DNA of 64,000 nt from positions 1 to 64,000 of the forward strand of contig DATABA010000012.1 in assembly GCA_036259835.1 (NCBI GenBank), read 5' to 3'. The notes below the pieces were generated by a model. That model ran no database searches. It saw only the letters and a list, made by a program, of their open reading frames with translations, and was not told the DNA's origin. This DNA comes from JALYGK01 sp036259835. GTDB lineage: Bacteria; Actinomycetota; UBA4738. Of this stretch, positions 8,350-15,868 are shown piece after piece (position 1 is the stretch's first letter; each line of letters begins with the position of its first letter). The position numbers and the translations under genes were made by a program.

Positions 8350-9914
8350 TACCCCACCTGCGCCGCCTCCTCCGGAACGGTAAGCGTTCGGTAGCTCAGC
8401 GCCTCGGCGATATGGTCAGCCTCGACGCGATCCGATCCGCCCAGGTCCGCGATGGTGCGCGCGACCTTGACTGCACGGTCGAATCCCCTCCCCGAAAGAG
8501 CCAGTCTCTCGACGGCGTTGGCGAGGACGGATTGCGCTGGTTCCGTCATTCGGCAGCGCCGCCTGGCAAGCGTTCCGGGCATCTCGGCGTTGCACGTCCA
8601 CGGCGTTCCGGCGAGCCTCCTCCGCTGGCGGTCCCGCGCCTCTTCAACGCGAGCGCGAACGGTGGACGATGCCTCGCTTATCTCTGAACCGAGCAACTCC
8701 GCCCGGGACAGACGCGGAATCGACAGCTGAATGTCCATTCGGTCGAGCAGCGGACCGGAAAGGCGCTGCCGGTACGCGAGCAGTCGATTCGGCAGACACC
8801 TGCAAACCCGGCGGGGGTCGCCCTCGAAGCCGCACGGACACGGGTTCGACGCGGCGACGAGCGTGAACCGAGACGGAAACTCGACCGCCCCGGACGCGCG
8901 GGCGACTATGACACGGCCGTCCTCGAGCGGCTGCCTCAGCCCTTCCAGTGCATCGCGACGGAACTCCGTCACCTCGTCGAGGAAAAGAACTCCGTTATGA
9001 GCAAGCGATACCTCGCCGGGACGAAGCAGTCCGGACCCTCCGCCCAGGAGTCCGGGAAGCGAGACGGAGTGATGCGGCGCGCGAAACGGACGAACCTCGA
9101 TCAGTCCGCCCGACAGAATTCCCGCCACGGAATGCAACCGGGTCACCTCGAGCGCCTCTTCGCGTGTCATCGCCGGAAGGATCGTCGGGACCCGCCGAGC
9201 CAGCATGGTCTTTCCCGCGCCGGGGGGTCCGACCATGAGCGTGTTGTGACCGCCGGCCGCCGCGATTTCCAGCGCTCGCCGGGCGAGGCCCTGCCCCCGG
9301 ACCTCGGCAAGGTCCACCGATGCCGATCGAGACGGTGACGGTCGAGGCGTGACCATCGCGCGGTCGGGCTTCCATTGACCGCGGAGAAAGGCAACCACCG
9401 TCGACAGCGACGCCGCGCCTACCACATCCAGCCCTTCGACCAGGTTCGCCTCGGCGGCGTTGGCCTCAGGAACGACGACGCCTTTCAGGCCGGCCCGCCC
9501 GGCCGCAATCGCGACGGGCAGGATCCCAGGAGTCGGGACAAGCTCGCCCTTCAAGGTGAGCTCTCCGGAAAACGCGTACAGGCAGAGCTGGTCGCGGGGA
9601 ATCTGCGACGACGCGGAAAGCACCCCTAGCGCGATCGGAAGGTCGAAGCCCGGTCCGTCCTTGCGAACGCCAGCCGGTGACAGGTTCACCACCACACGCC
9701 GGAGCGGCCACTCGAGCCCGGAGCTCTCCACAGCAGGGCGAACCCTGTCCCTGGCGTCCTGGATGCCCGCTCCCGGCAACCCCGTTACGGTGAGCGCCGG
9801 AAGGCCCCGCCCGACATGGGCTTCGACGGAAATGAGGTGACCGTGCACGCCGACCACCGCCACGGCGAGAACCCGTCCGTACATCCGGCGCACCATACGG
9901 CCTGCCACCGACAC
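8349..9914 (-). CDS. comM: ComM/YifB family AAA+ Mg-chelatase-like helicase
   Basis: ComM promotes branch migration during natural transformation. The 521-residue protein has an N-terminal ChlI-like/Lon-protease-like domain (VEAHVGRGLPALTVTGLPG, ESSGLEWPLRRVVVNLSPAG). The AAA+ module carries Walker A (GPPGAGKTMLARR) and Walker B (NGVLFLDEVTEF), and the family marker NPCPCGFEGDPRRVCRC suggests bound metal. The GTG start at 9914 is chosen because GGAGG lies 5 nt upstream; an in-frame ATG at 9884 lies nearer the conserved region. It directly precedes dprA. Confidence 0.94.
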   Translation of the reverse strand: MSVAGRMVRRMYGRVLAVAVVGVHGHLISVEAHVGRGLPALTVTGLPGAGIQDARDRVRPAVESSGLEWPLRRVVVNLSPAGVRKDGPGFDLPIALGVLSASSQIPRDQLCLYAFSGELTLKGELVPTPGILPVAIAAGRAGLKGVVVPEANAAEANLVEGLDVVGAASLSTVVAFLRGQWKPDRAMVTPRPSPSRSASVDLAEVRGQGLARRALEIAAAGGHNTLMVGPPGAGKTMLARRVPTILPAMTREEALEVTRLHSVAGILSGGLIEVRPFRAPHHSVSLPGLLGGGSGLLRPGEVSLAHNGVLFLDEVTEFRRDALEGLRQPLEDGRVIVARASGAVEFPSRFTLVAASNPCPCGFEGDPRRVCRCLPNRLLAYRQRLSGPLLDRMDIQLSIPRLSRAELLGSEISEASSTVRARVEEARDRQRRRLAGTPWTCNAEMPGTLARRRCRMTEPAQSVLANAVERLALSGRGFDRAVKVARTIADLGGSDRVEADHIAEALSYRTLTVPEEAAQVG

Positions 9915-9939
9915 GACTTCCTCCGTGCTGGCAGTGTGA

Positions 9940-10302
9940 CTAGAACGCGTCCTCGAAGAGATGAATCGACGGCGATCCCGTATCAGTCGTCATGACGCTG
10001 GCGACGTCAAACCGAATTTCTTTCGGGTCGAGTCGCATCGCTCGAAGGAACGCCTCTGCCAGGTGACGAAGCTTTCGCTGCTTCTGCGCCGTCACTGCCT
10101 CGTGCGGTCCGCCGAACGCCGCGCCCCGGCGCGTCTTCACCTCGCAGAAGACCACCATCTGATCGCGGATCACAATGAGGTCGAGCTCCCCGAGCGGACA
10201 GCGCCAGTTTCGGGCAAGCACGCGATACCCGCCTCTGCGGTACTCGGCGAGTGCCGCGTCCTCTCCGCTGATTCCGACGGTAGCCCGGTCCTCAAGTGGC
10301 AT
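9940..10302 (-). CDS. yraN: YraN/UPF0102 family endonuclease-like protein
   Basis: Small nuclease-fold protein found next to rnhB and comM in many bacteria. From the ATG at 10302 the protein is 120 residues, the usual family length. It shows the restriction-endonuclease-like core GELDLIVIRDQMVVFCEVKTR, with the Asp and Glu-x-Lys residues of the catalytic motif, preceded by GYRVLARNWRCPLG. Upstream GTG codons at 10332 and 10326 are alternative starts, all lying just after the DUF2469 stop. Precise role is not established for the family. Confidence 0.88.
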   Translation of the reverse strand: MPLEDRATVGISGEDAALAEYRRGGYRVLARNWRCPLGELDLIVIRDQMVVFCEVKTRRGAAFGGPHEAVTAQKQRKLRHLAEAFLRAMRLDPKEIRFDVASVMTTDTGSPSIHLFEDAF

Positions 10303-10340
10303 GTCCGGCAGTGTGACGCCGGGCACCGACACGACACGCC

Positions 10341-10685
10341 CTAGAGGCGGCCCGGCCCCCCGGATCTGTCTGTGACGTCGAGCGAGTCGGCCACCATCTC
10401 CTTGTGCGTGAGCTCCTCGATGTTCACGTCGTTCGTGGTGACCACGTGGACGCGGCTGACGAACCGGGTCGGCCGGTAGATGTCCCACACCCACGCGTCG
10501 GTCAGCTCGAGCTCGAACCACGCCCCGCCAGGCGAGTCGTGTTTCTCCAGCGTCACTTGGTTCGCCAGATAGAACCGCTGCTCGGTTTCGACGACGTGCC
10601 GGAACATCTGCACGACGTCCCGGTACTCGCGCCACAGACGGAGCTCCATTTCATCTTCGACCCGCTCGATGTCTTCGTCGCTCAC
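10341..10685 (-). CDS. DUF2469 protein, actinomycete marker
   Basis: A 114-residue acidic cytoplasmic protein of the DUF2469 family (relative of mycobacterial Rv2901c). It begins MSDEDIERVEDEMELRLWRE and contains the family block YRDVVQMFRHVVETEQRFYL and a Trp-rich stretch GAWFELELTDAWVWDIYRP. I know this family from Actinomycetota, where it sits between rnhB and yraN exactly as here, so it is the best taxonomic marker in the window. Function unknown. Confidence 0.93.
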   Translation of the reverse strand: MSDEDIERVEDEMELRLWREYRDVVQMFRHVVETEQRFYLANQVTLEKHDSPGGAWFELELTDAWVWDIYRPTRFVSRVHVVTTNDVNIEELTHKEMVADSLDVTDRSGGPGRL

Positions 10686-10686
10686 G

Positions 10687-11403
10687 TCAGTCTCCGGTGT
10701 CGTCGCGGGCGTACAGCTCCAGGTACCGCTCCCGGTCCGTTTCCCACAGGTTCATCCCTTTGAACGACATCCGGTGGATGGGCGAAGGGCCGAACCGAGC
10801 GATGGCGGCCCGGTGAGACATGGTCCCGTATCCACGATGCCGGTCGAATCCGTATTGCGGGTAGCGCCGGTGATAGCGATCCATGATCCGATCGCGGGTG
10901 ACCTTCGCCACGATCGACGCGGCCGCTACGGAGGCCGTGACCTCGTCGCCTTTCTTGATCGAGAGGCATGGCAGCCGCACCCCTTTGAGATGGAACCCGT
11001 CCGCCAGGACGAAGTCCGGTTGAAGCGGCAGCTCGCGAAGCACCCGCTTCAGCAGGAAGAGATTCGACACGTGCAGCCCGCGGTGATCGATGCGACGAGG
11101 GAGCGCGCGGCACACCGCCACGGCGAGGGCGCTCGCCTGGATCCGCCCGAACCATTCCTCGCGCTGGAGCGCGGTCAGGGCTTTCGAGTCGGCCAGACCG
11201 TCGATGTCGAAGGGGTCGGGAAGAACGACGGCAGCCGCCACCAGCGGACCAGCAAGAGCCCCGCGTCCGGCCTCGTCGATCCCGGCGATGAGCTGAAACC
11301 CTTCGGCGCGAAGCCGCCGTTCGTAATGGTCGATCGGCTTTCCGGTCGCGGGAGGTTCGGCGGTCAACGCGGCTCGCTGGGTCAGCCGGGTCTCCGAATC
11401 CAC
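10687..11403 (-). CDS. rnhB: Ribonuclease HII
   Basis: RNase HII removes RNA from RNA-DNA hybrids and single ribonucleotides from DNA. The 238-residue protein shows GIDEAGRGALAGP (catalytic Asp43 and Glu44), LADSKALT, the later acidic position in DFVLADGFHL, and the region ASIVAKVTRDRIMDRYHRRYPQYGF. The GTG start at 11403 lies inside the lepB 3' end (22-nt overlap); no alternative start exists before the conserved core. The first ~35 residues are extra compared with E. coli. Confidence 0.94.
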   Translation of the reverse strand: MDSETRLTQRAALTAEPPATGKPIDHYERRLRAEGFQLIAGIDEAGRGALAGPLVAAAVVLPDPFDIDGLADSKALTALQREEWFGRIQASALAVAVCRALPRRIDHRGLHVSNLFLLKRVLRELPLQPDFVLADGFHLKGVRLPCLSIKKGDEVTASVAAASIVAKVTRDRIMDRYHRRYPQYGFDRHRGYGTMSHRAAIARFGPSPIHRMSFKGMNLWETDRERYLELYARDDTGD

Positions 11404-12134
11404 CCGACTCGAGACGGCGGCCAGATCACCACAAAGGCACGACCGACCACCTTGTCGTACGGAATGAACCCCAGCCCAAACCGAGAGTCGTTCGAGTTGG
11501 TTCGGTTGTCCCCCATCACGAAGAGATTCTCCGGCGGGACCTTGGTTGGAGGGAAGTCCCGTCGGTCGACGGTGTCGGACAAATATGGCTCGTTGACCTC
11601 ACGGCCGTTGATGAACACCCTGCCCTGTTTGACCTCGATCGTCTCCCCCGGGACGGCGACCACCCGCTTAATGAAGTCGCGCTCCGGACTCGCCGAGACA
11701 CCCAGTCCCTGGGTGAGCCAGTGCCAAAGGGCCTCGAAGATGTTCCGGTCGGGCTCGTCCGTGGGATGAGGCTCCTCGAACACGATGACGTCTCCGCGGC
11801 GGGGCGGATGCAGGTGGTAGACGACCTTGTTCACCAGGACGCGGTCCCCCACGCCGAGGCTCGGCTCCATCGACTCCGACGGGATATAGAAGGCCTGGAC
11901 CAGAAACGTCTTGATGAGGAGCGCAAGGCCGAGCGCGATGAGCAGGAGAACCGGCAGCTCGCGAAGGAACGCCAGGCCGGTCTTTTTCGCTTTGTCCGCG
12001 GCGGACGGCGAATCGCCGCTATCGGGCTCAGGTGGCGAAGCTTCCGTGGTGACGGCGCCGTCCTGCGGTGCAACGCCTTCTCCAGCCGGTTCCGACTCGT
12101 CGGAGCCCGGCTCGCGCGGAGTATCTGCCGGCAT
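11382..12134 (-). CDS. lepB: Signal peptidase I
   Basis: Cleaves signal peptides from Sec/Tat-exported proteins at the outer face of the membrane. The 250-residue protein has a ~50-residue acidic Pro/Ser-rich cytoplasmic tail and one transmembrane helix (about residues 57-76). The catalytic serine Ser88 is in YIPSESMEPSL, and the general-base lysine Lys156 is in RDFIKRVVAVPGE. Box E is VMGDNRTNSNDSR. It sits between rplS and rnhB, the usual actinomycete arrangement. Confidence 0.95.
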   Translation of the reverse strand: MPADTPREPGSDESEPAGEGVAPQDGAVTTEASPPEPDSGDSPSAADKAKKTGLAFLRELPVLLLIALGLALLIKTFLVQAFYIPSESMEPSLGVGDRVLVNKVVYHLHPPRRGDVIVFEEPHPTDEPDRNIFEALWHWLTQGLGVSASPERDFIKRVVAVPGETIEVKQGRVFINGREVNEPYLSDTVDRRDFPPTKVPPENLFVMGDNRTNSNDSRFGLGFIPYDKVVGRAFVVIWPPSRVGWIRRPG

Positions 12135-12136
12135 GT

Positions 12137-12535
12137 CTACGCCTGCTCCGCTTCCTCTCCGCCCTCCGCGGCGGCAGTCGCGGTTGCCACCGGCTCCCTG
12201 CGCTCGCGAATACGCGCCTTCTTGCCGCGTCGCTCCCTCAGGTAGTAGAGCTTCGCTCGGCGCACTCGTCCCCTGGTGACGACGTCGATCTTCGCGATCG
12301 TCGGCGAATGAAGGGGAAACGTCCGCTCCACCCCGACACCGAACGAGATCTTTCGCACGGTGAAGGTCTCGCGGAGTCCGCCCCCCTGCCGCCGGATCAC
12401 CACACCCTGAAAGACCTGGATGCGTTCACGCCCGGCTTCCGCCACGCGGACATGAATGCGAACGGTATCTCCCGGGCGAAACTCGGGAATATCGTCGCGC
12501 AGGCGCGTCTTTTCGACGAGATCGGTCTTGTTCAT
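12137..12535 (-). CDS. rplS: 50S ribosomal protein L19
   Basis: L19 lies at the 30S-50S interface. From the ATG at 12535 the protein has 132 residues: the opening MNKTDLVEKTRLRDDIPEF leads into RPGDTVRIHVRVAEA, IQVFQGVVIRRQGGG and SFGVGVERTFPLHSP, all typical. A ~20-residue Ala/Glu-rich C-terminal extension follows the normal end. An upstream GTG at 12580 is rejected because its translation is not L19-like. It follows trmD in the rpsP-rimM-trmD-rplS group. Confidence 0.95.
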   Translation of the reverse strand: MNKTDLVEKTRLRDDIPEFRPGDTVRIHVRVAEAGRERIQVFQGVVIRRQGGGLRETFTVRKISFGVGVERTFPLHSPTIAKIDVVTRGRVRRAKLYYLRERRGKKARIRERREPVATATAAAEGGEEAEQA

Positions 12536-12587
12536 CGTCCGGAAAAAGTTGGGGGACCGGGGTCGGCGCCATGATAGCACCGGCCAT

Positions 12588-13334
12588 TCACCCCCCAGCC
12601 GTCGACGCTTCCGGTCGTTCCAGCAGGTCGGGACGGTTTTTCCGCGTCTTGTCCAGTGCGGCCTGCCGCCGCCACTCGGCGATCCGCCGGTGGTCGCCGC
12701 TCAACAGAACGTCGGGCACTTCCATGCCTCTGAACACACGGGGTCGCGTGTAATGCGGATGGTCCAGGATGCCGGTTTCGAACGACTCGGGGGCCAGCGA
12801 CTCCTCGTTGCCCACAACGCCCCGAATCCTCCTGCTGACCGCTTCGAGCAGCACGAGCGCCGCCACCTCGCCGCCGGCCAGCACGAAGTCCCCGATCGAT
12901 ATCTCCTCCGCGGCGAGACCCGTGATCACGCGTTCGTCGACGCCCTCATAGCGTCCGCAGATGAGAACCAGCCACGGCTCGGCCGACAGTTCGTTCACGA
13001 GCGGCTGATCCAGGCGCTTCCCCGCCGCGGACAGCAAGATGATTCGCTTCTCTCCGGGGCCGAGTGACTCAACTGCCTCGAAGATCGGCTCGGGCTTCAT
13101 CACCATCCCCGGCCCGCCGCCGAACGAATAGTCATCGACCTGATGGGCGCGATCGTGCGTGTGGTCGCGGATATCGTGGATGCTCACCGCGATTCGCCGC
13201 TGGTGGATCGCTCGCCCGAGCAAGCTCTCCCTGAGAGGGCTTTCGAAGATCCCCGGGAAGAGCGTCAGGACGTCCACGCGCAAGGCAGGACCCGAGCCGG
13301 CATCCGTGCCAGAGCCGGGGTCGAAAGCGCTCAT
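12588..13334 (-). CDS. trmD: tRNA (guanine-N1)-methyltransferase
   Basis: TrmD methylates G37 of tRNAs that read CNN codons, preventing frameshifts. The 248-residue protein has a short N-terminal extension, then VDVLTLFPGIFESPLRESLLG, HQVDDYSFGGGPGMVM, and the SPOUT trefoil-knot SAM site ICGRYEGVDERV with SIGDFVLAGGEVAAL. The C-terminal part includes HPHYTRPRVFRG and SGDHRRIAEWRR. The start overlaps the rimM stop by 4 nt. Confidence 0.96.
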   Translation of the reverse strand: MSAFDPGSGTDAGSGPALRVDVLTLFPGIFESPLRESLLGRAIHQRRIAVSIHDIRDHTHDRAHQVDDYSFGGGPGMVMKPEPIFEAVESLGPGEKRIILLSAAGKRLDQPLVNELSAEPWLVLICGRYEGVDERVITGLAAEEISIGDFVLAGGEVAALVLLEAVSRRIRGVVGNEESLAPESFETGILDHPHYTRPRVFRGMEVPDVLLSGDHRRIAEWRRQAALDKTRKNRPDLLERPEASTAGG

Positions 13335-13849
13335 GGTCCCGTCAGTCCGGACACTTCTCGAACGATCACCCGACGAGCGGGCAGGTCGACGTCCTTCACC
13401 ACGTCCTTGAGCGCCGGAATCAACGTCTCCCCTTCCTCCGCCTGCGCGACCCAGACGTCGTTGGCCGGAGTGTGGATGATCTCCCGGATCGATCCCAGAG
13501 CGCGGCCTTCATCGGTGAGCACGTCGCAGCCGACCAATTCGTGCGTCCAGTATTCGTCCTCCGGCAAGTGGGGGGCGGACGAGGACGGGACGAACAGAAA
13601 CGCCCCGGCCATCGCTTCCGCCGCGTTGCGGTCGCGAACCCCTTCGAAGGTCACCAGGAGGCGTCCGCGGTACGGACGCGCTTCCGCGACGGTCAGGGCG
13701 TCGCCTTCATCTTCTTGCCGGTAGAGGCGGGAGCCGGCCGCGAACCGCATTTCCACCTCGGACAGCGGCTGGACCACGACTTCCCCCTTGATTCCGTGGG
13801 GGCGATTGATTCGACCGACCGCGATCCAGCGAGGTCCCTGCTCGGTCAC
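13331..13849 (-). CDS. rimM: 16S rRNA processing protein RimM
   Basis: RimM assists maturation of the 30S head and binds S19. The 172-residue protein has the N-terminal RimM beta-barrel (VGRINRPHGIKGEVVVQPLS) and the C-terminal PRC-barrel-like domain with EYWTHELVGCDVLTDEGRALG and VKDVDLPARRVIV. Overlaps of 4 nt with both trmD and the upstream KH-domain gene suggest translational coupling. Confidence 0.95.
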   Translation of the reverse strand: MTEQGPRWIAVGRINRPHGIKGEVVVQPLSEVEMRFAAGSRLYRQEDEGDALTVAEARPYRGRLLVTFEGVRDRNAAEAMAGAFLFVPSSSAPHLPEDEYWTHELVGCDVLTDEGRALGSIREIIHTPANDVWVAQAEEGETLIPALKDVVKDVDLPARRVIVREVSGLTGP

Positions 13850-14088
13850 CCCTCGATTTCGACCGAGACGTTGACGCCCGCCTTCACGCCGGCGGCCCGG
13901 ACCATGTCTCGGATCGCCCGGGCGGTTCTCCCTCGGCGGCCGATGACCTTCCCAACGTCGTCGGAGGCGACCGCCAGCTTCAGCGAGAGGGTGTCGCCGT
14001 CCGCGACCTCGGTGACCCGAACTGCATCCGGGTCGTCCACCAAGTTCTTGGCTATGTACTCGAGGACTTCCTTGACTGAAGATGCCAT
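13846..14088 (-). CDS. khpA: KH-domain RNA-binding protein KhpA
   Basis: An 80-residue single KH domain. It carries the RNA-contacting GxxG loop in VIGRRGRTARAIRDMVRAAG and ends with VNVSVEIEG, as in the YlqC/KhpA family that sits between rpsP and rimM in Gram-positive bacteria. KhpA acts with KhpB in RNA binding and cell-elongation control in several species. No khpB is visible in the window. It overlaps rimM by 4 nt. Confidence 0.93.
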   Translation of the reverse strand: MASSVKEVLEYIAKNLVDDPDAVRVTEVADGDTLSLKLAVASDDVGKVIGRRGRTARAIRDMVRAAGVKAGVNVSVEIEG

Positions 14089-14108
14089 GGCAGGCGATTC
14101 GCGGATGG

Positions 14109-14408
14109 CTAGGACGCTGGTTTCCTCGAACGCTTCGGCTTGGGAGCTCCTTTGGCTGAGACGAACCGCTCCCAGATCCCCTGCTTCTCCAAGAGATTGT
14201 GGACCTGCTCGGTCGGCTGGGCGCCGCGGGACAGCCAGTGAAGCGCGCGATCCTCGTCGATCTCGATACCGGAAGGCTCGGAGAGCGGGTGGTACTTCCC
14301 GATGCTCTCGATGAACCGTCCGTCGCGCGGGCTCCTCGAGTCGGCGACCACCACGCGGTAAAAGGGCCGCTTGGTCGCTCCCATTCGCATCAATCTGATC
14401 TTCACCAT
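14109..14408 (-). CDS. rpsP: 30S ribosomal protein S16
   Basis: S16 stabilises the 16S 5' domain. The 99-residue protein starts MVKIRLMRMGATKRPFYRVV and contains ADSRSPRDGRFIESIGKYHPL and ALHWLSRGAQPTEQVHNLL, all diagnostic. A short Lys/Arg-rich end follows. It lies 15 nt after ffh in the same transcription unit. Confidence 0.97.
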   Translation of the reverse strand: MVKIRLMRMGATKRPFYRVVVADSRSPRDGRFIESIGKYHPLSEPSGIEIDEDRALHWLSRGAQPTEQVHNLLEKQGIWERFVSAKGAPKPKRSRKPAS

Positions 14409-14423
14409 CGCTATTTCAGCCTC

Positions 14424-15794
14424 TCAGGTTCCCGGGATGTTCGGCATACCGGGAATCTTCGGCGGACGCATCCCACTCTTCCGCTTGCCGCCACCCAATC
14501 CGGCCATCCCCATCATCGACTTCATCATCTTCTTCGCTTGGGCGAACTCCTTGAGCAGCGCGTTCACCTCATGGGTGGTGGTGCCGGAGCCGCGGGCGAC
14601 GCGAAGACGACGGCTGCCGCCGATAATAGCCGGGTTCCGCCGCTCCTCCGGCGTCATGGAACAGATGATCGCTTCCGTTCGGGCCAGGTCGCGCTCGTCG
14701 ACGGAAAGGTCCTTCAGCTGCTCCTTGCCACCCGGTATGCCGGGAAGCATCGCCAACAGGTCCTGCAGCGGTCCCAATTTCCGGACCTGGCGCATTTGCT
14801 CGAGGAAGTCTTCCAGCGTGAACTCCGCCCGGGCCATCTTCTCGGCTGCCTCGGCAGCCTTCTGTTGGTCGAGCTCCTTTTCCGCCTTCTCGATGAGCGA
14901 CAACACGTCGCCCATGCCGAGGATTCGGGAGGCCATGCGGTCCGGGTGGAATGGCTCCAGGTCCCCCGGTTTCTCGCCGGTTCCAGCGAAGAAGATGGGC
15001 CGCCCCGTGACGCCCGTCATGGAAAGGGCGGCGCCACCGCGAGAGTCGCCGTCGACCTTCGTCAGGATGAACCCGGTGACGTCAACCTCGCGCATGAAGG
15101 CGCGCGCCTGAACGACGGCGTCCTGACCCGTCATCGCGTCGCACGCCATGAGGACCTGGTGTGGGCGAATGGCGTCCCTGATCTGCCGGGCCTGCTTCAT
15201 CATCTCGGGGTCGACGTGCAGGCGGCCCGCCGTGTCCACGATGACCACGTTGCGTCCTTCCTTGCCGGCCTGCTTCACGCCGTTGCGGGCGACGCGCACC
15301 GGGTCCTTGCCGTCAGACGCGACCGGAACCCCGATCTCTCGACCCAGCGTGAACAGCTGCTCCACGGCCGCCGGACGCTGAAGGTCCGCTGCAATCAGCA
15401 ACGGATGCTTTCCGTTCTGCTTCAGGAGGAGGGCGAGCTTCGCGCACGCGGTCGTCTTCCCGGAGCCCTGCACGCCCGCCATCATGATCACCGCGGGGTT
15501 GGCCGAAGGGAGGTGGTACGGGCGGCCCTCACCGCCGAGCGTCGTCGTGAGCTCGTCCCGAACGACCTTGATCACCTGCTGCGCCGGCGTCAGGCTTCGG
15601 AGCACTTCGTCGGAGAGCGCCCGCGTTCGCACCCGGGACAGGAACTCGTCCACAACCTCGAGGGCGACGTCGCCTTCCAGGAGCGCACCGCGAATGTCCT
15701 CGAGAGCCGCATCCACCTGCTTCGGATGCAGCTTTCCTCTCGAACGGAGTTTTCGGAAGACCGCGTTCAGGCGGTCGGTCAGTGTGTCGAACAT
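14424..15794 (-). CDS. ffh: Signal recognition particle GTPase Ffh
   Basis: Ffh binds SRP RNA and signal sequences and targets ribosomes to FtsY at the membrane. The 456-residue protein (ATG at 15794, MFDTLTDRLNAVFRKL) has the N domain (~1-90) and the G domain with P-loop GVQGSGKTTACAKLALLL, DTAGRLH, TKVDGDSRGGAALS and GTGEK. A Met-rich M domain follows (KKMMKSMMGMAGLGGG). The ORF extends upstream without homology, so the internal ATG is preferred. It is divergent from the histidine kinase gene; ftsY lies about 3 kb away. Confidence 0.96.
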   Translation of the reverse strand: MFDTLTDRLNAVFRKLRSRGKLHPKQVDAALEDIRGALLEGDVALEVVDEFLSRVRTRALSDEVLRSLTPAQQVIKVVRDELTTTLGGEGRPYHLPSANPAVIMMAGVQGSGKTTACAKLALLLKQNGKHPLLIAADLQRPAAVEQLFTLGREIGVPVASDGKDPVRVARNGVKQAGKEGRNVVIVDTAGRLHVDPEMMKQARQIRDAIRPHQVLMACDAMTGQDAVVQARAFMREVDVTGFILTKVDGDSRGGAALSMTGVTGRPIFFAGTGEKPGDLEPFHPDRMASRILGMGDVLSLIEKAEKELDQQKAAEAAEKMARAEFTLEDFLEQMRQVRKLGPLQDLLAMLPGIPGGKEQLKDLSVDERDLARTEAIICSMTPEERRNPAIIGGSRRLRVARGSGTTTHEVNALLKEFAQAKKMMKSMMGMAGLGGGKRKSGMRPPKIPGMPNIPGT

Positions 15795-15868
15795 GCAAGT
15801 GAGCGGAATGGCGGCGCGTATGCTTACGCCACGGCTCCAATTGTAGCGGCGCGGGTCTCGAGGCACGG